A stretch of 64,000 nucleotides of DNA from Flagellimonas ochracea. Its GTDB lineage: Bacteria > Bacteroidota > Bacteroidia > Flavobacteriales > Flavobacteriaceae. Under the pieces are notes generated by a model that made no database searches, was not told where the DNA came from, and saw nothing but the letters and a program-made list of their open reading frames with translations. Position numbers and translations under genes: made by a program. Positions 1 to 6,469 of the stretch are shown here, piece by piece. The stretch spans positions 124,001 through 188,000 of the forward strand of contig NZ_JAAABI010000004.1 in assembly GCF_009903685.1 (NCBI RefSeq), written 5' to 3'. The number at the start of each line of letters is the position of its first letter. Within the stretch, counting starts at the first letter, position 1.

Positions 1-237
1 TTTTGATGGATGCTCGGGAACAGGCCATGCACAACTGGGACAGCGAAAACCGTCTTCTTGGTTCATCTCCAAAAGGGCCCGCATGGAACGGACAACGCCC
101 ATTTCCTTAAAACTATGCCGCAAAGCCTCTTTGACCCCCAAAAGACCTGCGGAGGTTTGCATGGGTTTTTGGAGGCGCAACCCTGTGAAGGTGATTTCCC
201 CGGTAAGCGAAACGTTCCTTTTGAAATCTTTTTCCAT
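1..237 (-). CDS. FdhF/YdeP-type molybdopterin oxidoreductase, N-terminal part
   Basis: Partial: only the first 79 codons are in the window, and the gene runs off the left edge. The ATG is at 237, 6 nt after the stop of the upstream gene. The visible protein has a basic start, then a leucine-rich stretch, then the motif CPSCAWPVPEHPSK. The C-P-S-C-A-W-P signature near residues 70-76 is typical of the FdhF/YdeP family (formate dehydrogenase alpha-like, bis-MGD molybdenum enzymes with an N-terminal Fe-S site). The true substrate of most family members is unknown. It is cotranscribed with the small protein at 244-612. The family call is fairly firm. Activity cannot be judged because the cofactor domains lie outside the window. 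Confidence 0.75.
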   Translation of the reverse strand, partial: MEKDFKRNVSLTGEITFTGLRLQKPMQTSAGLLGVKEALRHSFKEMGVVRSMRALLEMNQEDGFRCPSCAWPVPEHPSK

Positions 238-243
238 GGTAAC

Positions 244-612
244 TCAGGCTTGAAGTTTGGGATTGGGATAATTGTCAGATTGGTCTTCTATGGTATTGTC
301 CAGGCACACAAAGTCTTTTTCCACCAAAAGAGAAAGTGTGGCGCCATCTTCGAGTTTCATTTCGTGCTGAAATCCAACAATTTCATTTTGATGCCAATTT
401 TTTGCTAGATGTGTTGGAACCATCAAACTGATACTGCCACTATTAAAACTTGCAGATAGGTCATCAATTTCATTATTCTGGATTAGTTGATAGCACAGAT
501 CGCCTTCTGGAAAACGGGTTTTAGCCGCTACCTTTCCGGTTTCGCAAAACTGTTTTACTTCAGATTGGGTGAGCCGGTATCTAACAGAATTGTCCTTGAT
601 TCGTATTTTCAT
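244..612 (-). CDS. Small conserved protein, DUF7009-like
   Basis: A 122-residue protein, taking the ATG at 612 (starts MKIRIKDNSVRYRLTQSEV) rather than an in-frame codon further upstream. It has no signal peptide or membrane segment and is predicted soluble and mixed alpha/beta. The opening segment and the phrase FPEGDLCYQL resemble small Bacteroidota proteins grouped as DUF7009, which tend to lie beside formate-dehydrogenase-like genes. That assignment is from memory. It ends 6 nt before the FdhF/YdeP gene, so the two form an operon, and an accessory role for that oxidoreductase is a reasonable inference. No catalytic residues can be named. Confidence 0.7.
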   Translation of the reverse strand: MKIRIKDNSVRYRLTQSEVKQFCETGKVAAKTRFPEGDLCYQLIQNNEIDDLSASFNSGSISLMVPTHLAKNWHQNEIVGFQHEMKLEDGATLSLLVEKDFVCLDNTIEDQSDNYPNPKLQA

Positions 613-780
613 GTTTTGGGATATTGAGCATATAAGGTACAATGAAAAACAGGATTTGTAAAGTTGACCACAGTTTTTTCCGCTTACACATCATTTCTTT
701 TTATAAAAAAGAACAATCAGATACTTTTACTATGTAATTAATCAGAAAGTAATTTTTTCATTTTCATATAGTGTTCTCGT

Positions 781-815
781 AAAAGAGTCCTCTCCTAACA
801 GAAAGGGCTCTTTTT
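781..815. terminator. Bidirectional rho-independent terminator after dnaE
   Basis: The arms AAAAGAGTCC and GGGCTCTTTTT, with pairing extended inward through G-U wobbles, form a stem a few nt beyond the dnaE stop codon (820). T-runs on both sides allow it to work in both directions. The rest of the gap (613-780) shows no gene. Confidence 0.7.
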
Positions 816-819
816 GGTT

Positions 820-3813
820 TTAAGAACCTGCGTTTGATTTCTTTTCTTCCCTTGCCTGCAAGAGTTTTTTGCTCGTTTTCATATCGGAATATCGAGGGTC
901 GGCGATATAATCCTGCTTCTGCATTTTTATGACCTCGATGCTCAAAAAGCCAAATTCTTCCACTACTTTGCCATAAAAGCGATAAATACCCTTGCCTCTA
1001 AAATGATATTTGGCCGCCACAGGAGGAAACAGCACCGTGTCGAACACTTCCCCATGTTGGTCGACCAATGTCGCAAAGTGCATACGCTTGCCCGTATGGG
1101 TGTTTGTATTTTTTACAGTGACCAAGTAGCCATAGATGTCGATGTACTTGTCCAAATAGTGGGATAAATCCCGTTGCCCGTTGGAATTTTTGGGAGGTTC
1201 GGCCAATAGCTCAAAAGGACTGCACAGGCAGAAGCCCAACAACTCCAATTGTTCAAAGGCGGTTTCCAAAGTTGTGGTATGCAGTTGGGGAATTTGAAAT
1301 TTTCGATGTCGGGGCGGAAAAAGCTTTGGATGTTCCAAACGGTCATTTTTGGACAGCATCAAATGGGTTTTCCAAAGGAGTTCGTGCTTATTGATGCCTG
1401 TAAACCGAAAAGCATCGATACGAATAAGAATCGAAAGTTGCTCTACGGAAATAAAAACACGGTCCAAAAAGTCTTCCAATGATATGAAGTTGCCATTTTG
1501 AAACCTTTCTTTTACAATCCGTTCCATGACTCGGCTTTCCAAATCGCGTAGGTACATCATTCCCAAATAAATATGGGTTCCACAGATACGATTGACAATC
1601 ACGCTGTTGTTGATGCAGGGTGGATGGATGGTAGCCCCCATCATCCGTGCATCATGAATATAGAATTCTGAACGATAAAACCCACCCCCGTTATTGAGTA
1701 CGGCGACCATATATTCCAACGGAAAATAAGCCCTCAAAAATAGGCTCTGATAGCTTTCAACTGCATAAGAAGCTGAATGGCCCTTGGCAAAGGCATAGCC
1801 TGCAAAACTGGCGACCTGGTTCCAAACCTCAAAAATGAGGGTGTCGGGATAGCCTTTTTTTCGGCAGTTGGCAATGAACTTGTCCTTAACCTTTTGGAAT
1901 TCTTCGCGAGACCGAAATTTCCCGCTCATTCCTCTTCGAAGTACATCGGCCTCGCCCAAATCCAAATCTGCAAAATGATGGGCGACTTTAATTACATCCT
2001 CTTGATAGACCATTACCCCATAGGTGTCGGGCATAATGTCCAACATTACGGGGTGTGCTTTTTCCTCGGCTCGACCTTTGTTCCGATGTCGTAAAATGTA
2101 TTCCCGCATCATGCCGCTTTTGGCTACTCCGGGACGAATGATGGAACTTGCAGCGACCAAGCCTAAATAGTTGTCGACCTCCAGTTTTTTGAGTAACATT
2201 CGCATGGCAGGCGATTCCACATAAAAACAGCCCATGCATTGTGCAGTTTTAATGAGGTTGTTGATGATAATGTCTGTTTTGAAGCCCTTGATGTCATGAA
2301 TGTCAACCTCTTCAAATTTTTCAGGTTGATTGTAGGCAAGAATTTCCAGAGCCTCCTTGATTTTGCCCAGTCCCCGTTGCCCTAATATATCGAATTTGTA
2401 GAGGCCAACATCTTCGGCAATGACCATGTCGTACTGCGTGGTCGGAAATCCCTTTGGGGGAAGATGGGTGGCCGAAAACCAGTGTAGAGGCCTTTCACTG
2501 ATCAAAATACCCCCAGCATGAATGCTGAGGTAGTTGGGTTTCCCTTTTAGAAGCCTTCCGTATTTAAGGACCAATTTGGATACTCCATCCAATTGATTGG
2601 GGTTGTACCTTCCTTCTATCAAAAAATCGATTTCCTGAGGAGGCAGCCCGAAGACTTTGCCCAACTCCCTGATAACCCCACGTTCTTTGAACGTTACGTA
2701 AGTGCCCAAAAGGGCCACATGTTGAAAGCGATCAAAAATATATTGGGTCATGGCGGGTCGGTCCTTCCATGAAAAATCAATATCAAAATCAGGGGGATTG
2801 GCCCGATACAAATTGATGAAGCGCTCAAAATAGAGGTCCAGTTCCATGGGGTCCACATCGGTAATTCGAAGCAGGTAGGCGACAATGCTGTTGGCCCCAC
2901 TGCCCCGACCCACATAATAGAACCCTCTTCGGCGTGCTTCGGAAACAATATCCCAATTGATTAAAAAATAGGAAACAAACCCCATTTTCTTAATGAGCTT
3001 CAACTCTTTGTCCAACCGATTTTTGATGGATTCATCAATTTTTTCATAGCGATAGGGGAGGCCTTCGTAGCACAGTTTTTCAATCAATTTTTCATCCGCT
3101 TCCACGCTTCCCAAATAGCTTCGCAGATTTTGGGGCTTTCGCCCTTTCGAAAAATCGAAATGGATATTGCATTGATTTAAAAGGCACTCGGTATTTTCCA
3201 AAATGAAGGGATATTCCGAAAAAGCGGCTGCCAAATTTTGAACAGGGTACATTTTTTCGTCTTCGTTTCCCTCTTCTTCCTTTGGAAGTTTGCTCAGCAA
3301 CACATTATTATCAATGGCCCTCAACAGTCGATGGGCATTAAAATCTTGTTTGTTTCTAAAAGTGACCGGTTGTTGTACTACCAATTTGTCTCGGTATCTC
3401 ATTAAACCGGAAAAGGGAAGTCTTCGAAGTTCGTTGATGGAGATGCCGATGAACTCATTATCCTGAAAATCTTGCTGCTCGTTCAGGAGGACTTGTTCAA
3501 AGGGATAGATTACAAAAGCATTTTGAAAAGGAGGAGCTTGTATGGGTATTTCGAGCGCTTCATGAAGATGTTTTGATAAAAAATTATTGATTTCTAAATA
3601 CCCTTCGTTGTTTTTTGCAATGCCCACGAAACGGGGCTGTACACCATTCCTGAAATCAATGCCGAGAATAGGGCGGACGTTGTATTCGGGAGCTTTCCGC
3701 ACAAAATTGAGACAAGCTGAGGTATTGTTGATGTCCGTCAGCACCAATTGGGTAACGTAGTTCTCTTGAGCCAATTGTAATAGTTCCTTTTCGGAAAAAG
3801 TCCCGAAGCGCAT
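820..3813 (-). CDS. dnaE: DNA polymerase III alpha subunit, short DnaE type (error-prone family)
   Basis: C-family replicative-type polymerase of about 1000 residues, shorter than housekeeping DnaE (about 1150 or more), with a PHP domain (about 1-190), palm with catalytic aspartates in PPDFDIDF (about 340-350), fingers, helix-hairpin-helix region, and a C-terminal OB fold (about 890-960). In other bacteria this type works with a Y-family polymerase in translesion synthesis, and here dinB lies directly upstream on the same strand. The coordinates start at the first ATG (3813). However, the frame stays open to 3858, and the codons at 3814-3840 read Y-L-N-C-H-T-Y-Y-S, matching the usual N-terminus of this family including the PHP histidine. 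The family's initiator methionine would fall on ATC at 3841-3843, so the real start is probably noncanonical and upstream. Confidence 0.9.
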   Translation of the reverse strand: MRFGTFSEKELLQLAQENYVTQLVLTDINNTSACLNFVRKAPEYNVRPILGIDFRNGVQPRFVGIAKNNEGYLEINNFLSKHLHEALEIPIQAPPFQNAFVIYPFEQVLLNEQQDFQDNEFIGISINELRRLPFSGLMRYRDKLVVQQPVTFRNKQDFNAHRLLRAIDNNVLLSKLPKEEEGNEDEKMYPVQNLAAAFSEYPFILENTECLLNQCNIHFDFSKGRKPQNLRSYLGSVEADEKLIEKLCYEGLPYRYEKIDESIKNRLDKELKLIKKMGFVSYFLINWDIVSEARRRGFYYVGRGSGANSIVAYLLRITDVDPMELDLYFERFINLYRANPPDFDIDFSWKDRPAMTQYIFDRFQHVALLGTYVTFKERGVIRELGKVFGLPPQEIDFLIEGRYNPNQLDGVSKLVLKYGRLLKGKPNYLSIHAGGILISERPLHWFSATHLPPKGFPTTQYDMVIAEDVGLYKFDILGQRGLGKIKEALEILAYNQPEKFEEVDIHDIKGFKTDIIINNLIKTAQCMGCFYVESPAMRMLLKKLEVDNYLGLVAASSIIRPGVAKSGMMREYILRHRNKGRAEEKAHPVMLDIMPDTYGVMVYQEDVIKVAHHFADLDLGEADVLRRGMSGKFRSREEFQKVKDKFIANCRKKGYPDTLIFEVWNQVASFAGYAFAKGHSASYAVESYQSLFLRAYFPLEYMVAVLNNGGGFYRSEFYIHDARMMGATIHPPCINNSVIVNRICGTHIYLGMMYLRDLESRVMERIVKERFQNGNFISLEDFLDRVFISVEQLSILIRIDAFRFTGINKHELLWKTHLMLSKNDRLEHPKLFPPRHRKFQIPQLHTTTLETAFEQLELLGFCLCSPFELLAEPPKNSNGQRDLSHYLDKYIDIYGYLVTVKNTNTHTGKRMHFATLVDQHGEVFDTVLFPPVAAKYHFRGKGIYRFYGKVVEEFGFLSIEVIKMQKQDYIADPRYSDMKTSKKLLQAREEKKSNAGS

Positions 3814-3925
3814 GCTGTAATATGTGTGGCAGTTTAAATAGATGTTAGAAGCTAGATTTTAGATGTTAGACTTTATCAGTTTCAATTTTATGCTAATTGT
3901 ATTTCACATTTGTCTTATATCTTAT

Positions 3926-4001
3926 GTCAGGTCGAGCGCAGTCGAGACCGACGGTAAAAATTCTGGTTTTCAAAAGACCTCTCGACTGCGCTCGAGGTGA
4001 C
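3926..4001. repeat. Intergenic inverted repeat between dinB and dnaE
   Basis: The left arm (3926-3948) and right arm (3976-4001) share the complementary core CTCGACTGCGCTCGA and flanking GTCA/TGAC, with about 27 nt between them. The GC-rich core stands out from the AT-rich surroundings. The same TCGACTGCGCTC core is, from memory, a dispersed intergenic repeat in flavobacterial genomes. The right arm begins 7 nt after the dinB stop codon, so the transcript would form a strong hairpin just before dnaE. No T-run follows, so it may stabilise or attenuate the mRNA rather than terminate it. A short direct repeat (AGATGTTAGA at 3840 and 3861) lies on the dnaE side. Confidence 0.7.
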
Positions 4002-4007
4002 AGGCTA

Positions 4008-5222
4008 TTATTGTTTTCGATGTGCCAATACCACAGGAGGCTCACCATTAAAGGGATTGTGCATTCTGCCGATGGTCTTGGCGCCCATGGACGAAGCCCG
4101 AAAAATGCTCCGGTCGCCAAAACGGTTGCGTACCCTGTCCATGGCATTGTACAGATTCAATGTCTCTTCGGTGTCCTCAAAAAGGTTGATTTGGTAATTA
4201 CCCGACACCAGATGGCTGAATCGGATTCCGACCAACCGTACCAGCATCCGTTTGTTGTACAATCCCCGGAACAGTTCCAAAATCTTGGGAATTAAAATAT
4301 GATCGGCACTGGTATATGGAATCCGCAGCTGTTTGGAATAGGTGTTGAAATCGGAATAGCGGATTTTAACTGCAATGCAGGCCGTGAGTTTGTCACCTCT
4401 TCGTAATTGGTAGGCCAGGTTTTCGGTCATGGCAACCAAAATCCCCTTTAGTTTGATTACATCAATGGTATCTCGGTCAAAGGTTCTTTCCGTAGATATG
4501 GATTTTCGATCATGAAAGGGGATGACCGGAGTGTTGTCAATGCCATTGGCCCGCTTCCATATCATGGTGCCATTGGCCCCCAAAACCCGTTGCATGATAT
4601 CCATGGGCATTTCCTGTATGGTTCGCACCTTTCGTATGCCCAAATTCCTAAGGGTTTGATAGGTTTTGTCGCCCACCATGGGAATTTTTTTGATGGACAA
4701 GGGTGCTAGAAAAGGTTTTTCCTGACCGAAATCTATTTTAAGTTGATTGTTCGGCTTTGCTTCGTTCGTGGCCACTTTGGAAACCACTTTGTTTACGGAT
4801 AGGCCAAAAGAAATGGGCAACCCGGTCTCCCAAATAATTTTTTTTCGCATCTCAGAAGCATACTTGTAGCAACCAAAGAAGCGGTCCATGCCCGAAAGGT
4901 CGGCGTAGAATTCATCGATACTCGATTTTTCGAATAAGGGCACATGTTCTTTGATAATTTCAGTGACTACATCGGAATACTTGCTGTACGTGCCCGCATT
5001 GCCCCGTATCACTACTGCTTCTGGACAGAGTTCCTTGGCCATTTTCATGGGCATGCCCGAGTGTACTCCAAAACCACGGGTTTCATAACTGCAGGCGGCT
5101 ACTACGCCACGATCACTCGTGCCCCCAACCAATAGGGGCTTGTTCTTAAGCTCTGTGTTGATAATCCGTTCCACAGAAACATAAAATGTGTCCAAATCTA
5201 GATGTAGAATGGTCTTTTTCAT
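4008..5222 (-). CDS. dinB: Y-family DNA polymerase IV
   Basis: A 404-residue translesion polymerase. The N-terminus HLDLDTFYVSVE carries the first catalytic aspartates, and KSSIDEFYADLSG (about 100) carries the second acidic pair. A helix-hairpin-helix region (KKIPMVGDKTYQTLRNLGI, about 180-200) and a little-finger domain follow. The extreme C-terminus has no clear QxSLF-type clamp motif, but NLFEDTEE at about 350 could serve. It is the first gene of a two-gene unit with the short DnaE, the Bacteroidota counterpart of damage-inducible mutagenesis cassettes. A pair of palindromic sites (5252-5281) lies just upstream. I see no LexA/UmuD-like or ImuA gene next to it. Confidence 0.92.
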   Translation of the reverse strand: MKKTILHLDLDTFYVSVERIINTELKNKPLLVGGTSDRGVVAACSYETRGFGVHSGMPMKMAKELCPEAVVIRGNAGTYSKYSDVVTEIIKEHVPLFEKSSIDEFYADLSGMDRFFGCYKYASEMRKKIIWETGLPISFGLSVNKVVSKVATNEAKPNNQLKIDFGQEKPFLAPLSIKKIPMVGDKTYQTLRNLGIRKVRTIQEMPMDIMQRVLGANGTMIWKRANGIDNTPVIPFHDRKSISTERTFDRDTIDVIKLKGILVAMTENLAYQLRRGDKLTACIAVKIRYSDFNTYSKQLRIPYTSADHILIPKILELFRGLYNKRMLVRLVGIRFSHLVSGNYQINLFEDTEETLNLYNAMDRVRNRFGDRSIFRASSMGAKTIGRMHNPFNGEPPVVLAHRKQ

Positions 5223-5251
5223 TGTTTAGTTGAGAGGAAAAGCTAATTTAT

Positions 5252-5290
5252 GGAATATTTCCTATAATATGGACATATTCCAAAAAATTA
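5252..5290 (-). promoter_or_regulatory. Candidate operator pair and promoter for dinB-dnaE
   Basis: Two related 11-mers, GGAATATTTCC (5252-5262) and GGACATATTCC (5271-5281), are each nearly palindromic and lie 19 bp apart centre to centre, about two helical turns. A -7-like box (TAATTTTT on the minus strand, 5283-5290) abuts the second copy, so a bound protein would cover the transcription start. This is what a repressor site would look like, but the regulator is not identified. Confidence 0.45.
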
Positions 5291-5331
5291 ATGCAACAAA
5301 ATCAAGCTGTCATTTTTCGGAAAAATCACCT

Positions 5332-5339
5332 TATATTTG
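5332..5339 (+). promoter_or_regulatory. -7 box of the small RNA promoter
   Basis: TATATTTG fits the Bacteroidota -7 consensus TAnnTTTG exactly and equals the box upstream of tRNA-Leu in this window. A -33 element is only weakly visible in the T-run at 5313-5317. The predicted start of transcription is about 5344. Confidence 0.6.
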
Positions 5340-5343
5340 TCCC

Positions 5344-5438
5344 GTTGTGTTGGATTTCAATCCACAGGGTTGGAATCAGGTTAAAGCATCGAAGTGATGC
5401 TAACCAATGAAAGGCTTTCCTTTTGGAAGGCTTTTTTT
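5344..5438 (+). ncRNA. Candidate small noncoding RNA, about 95 nt
   Basis: This is a self-contained transcription unit between dinB (leaving leftwards) and hutG (arriving from the right), with no plus-strand gene downstream to regulate. It has a consensus -7 box, then helix 1 (TGGAT, 5351-5355, with ATCCA, 5360-5364), then helix 2 (GGTTA and GCATC, 5379-5390, with GATGC and TAACC, 5396-5405, with an AA bulge), then a terminator. There is no convincing ORF. It may belong to a conserved flavobacterial RNA class such as Flavo-1, but I could not compare it to a model. An unknown sRNA is the safe call. Confidence 0.6.
5411..5438 (+). terminator. Terminator of the small RNA
   Basis: Stem 5411-5420 with 5425-5434 around a TTTT loop, including two G-U pairs, followed by a run of seven T. 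It points rightwards, away from dinB. Confidence 0.75.
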
Positions 5439-5491
5439 GTTGTTAAGAACCAATTTTGGACTAAGTCAAAATTGAGGCCCAACTAATTTCG

Positions 5492-6463
5492 TCAACTTCC
5501 CGAAATGGCGTGTGCCACATAGTGTACCAGTGAAGCGGCCAATTTTGCCGTTTGTCCATCCACATCATACTGTGGATTCATTTCGGCAATATCCAGGCTG
5601 ATAAGTTTTCCAGAGCCCATAATGGTTTTTAAACATTCAATAACAATGCGGGGAGTAAAGCCCATGGGCGAGGCTGCACTGACCCCAGGGGCAAAAGCTG
5701 AAGAAAAACCATCCAAGTCTATGGTCACATATACATGGTCCACATTTTTGATAAAAGCATTGATCCATGTATTGATTTCTTCCAAAAAATGCATTTGAAA
5801 GGTATCGGACATTACATAAATAACATTCAGGTCTTTAGCTGCTTGAAAAAGACTTCTATCGTTGGCATCTTTTCGAATTCCTAAACAGAGGTAGTTAAAC
5901 TCAATAATTTCATTTTCACAATCTTTGGCAATCTGATAAAATGGGGTTCCAGAATTGCCTTGTTCCGTATTCTTCCGAAGATCAAAATGTGCATCAAAAT
6001 TTATGATACCGATTTTTTGGCCTTTTTTCTTTGTATCCAAATAATTTTTAATCCCTTGGTAATGTCCATAGGCAACATCATGCCCACCGCCCAAAACAAC
6101 GGGGAATTGTTTTTTCATAAGAAGTGATGACACTGCATTTTTAAGTTCATTTTGGGCAGCTTCCATATCACCATCCTTACAGGTAATGGAACCGACATCA
6201 TGCAAAACTATATGCCCTCCCAAATGGTTCGGCATTTTACCGATATTGTTTTTTATGGCATCCGGACCTTTTACGGCTCCAATTCTTCCTTGATTGCGAC
6301 GCACTCCCTCATCGCAAGCATAACCCAAAAGGGCAATGGACTTTTTTTGGGCTTCGGGAATATCTTCCAACAGAGTACAGTGTACTTTCTCATGAAGGTA
6401 CAGCCACTTATTGGATATTCGTCCTGTCCAGAGGTCTTCTTTTGGCGCTTCGTAATGTTTCAT
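5492..6463 (-). CDS. hutG: Formimidoylglutamase
   Basis: A 323-residue ureohydrolase (arginase fold) that hydrolyses N-formimidoyl-L-glutamate to glutamate and formamide, the last step of histidine breakdown. Manganese-ligand motifs are visible: GGGHDVAYGHY (about 123), NFDAHFDLR (about 150-155) and the DLDGFSSAFAPG segment (about 248-256). It is last in the hut operon, starting 6 nt after the hutU stop. Operon context separates it from arginase and agmatinase. An inverted repeat (CAATTTTG and CAAAATTG, 5451-5474) lies downstream and may mark the transcript end. Confidence 0.93.
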   Translation of the reverse strand: MKHYEAPKEDLWTGRISNKWLYLHEKVHCTLLEDIPEAQKKSIALLGYACDEGVRRNQGRIGAVKGPDAIKNNIGKMPNHLGGHIVLHDVGSITCKDGDMEAAQNELKNAVSSLLMKKQFPVVLGGGHDVAYGHYQGIKNYLDTKKKGQKIGIINFDAHFDLRKNTEQGNSGTPFYQIAKDCENEIIEFNYLCLGIRKDANDRSLFQAAKDLNVIYVMSDTFQMHFLEEINTWINAFIKNVDHVYVTIDLDGFSSAFAPGVSAASPMGFTPRIVIECLKTIMGSGKLISLDIAEMNPQYDVDGQTAKLAASLVHYVAHAISGS

Positions 6464-6469
6464 TTTTAT

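Noticed and set aside
10..408. Plus-strand frame across the left end
   Set aside because: Overlaps two genes on the minus strand that show codon-level family motifs (C-P-S-C-A-W-P; the DUF7009-like start).
3897..4295. Plus-strand frame over the dinB end and the inverted repeat
   Set aside because: Runs through the GC-rich repeat and antisense to the conserved DinB C-terminus.
5451..5474. Inverted repeat CAATTTTG/CAAAATTG as a terminator for hutG
   Set aside because: No T-run follows on the minus strand, so it was kept only as a remark in the hutG entry.
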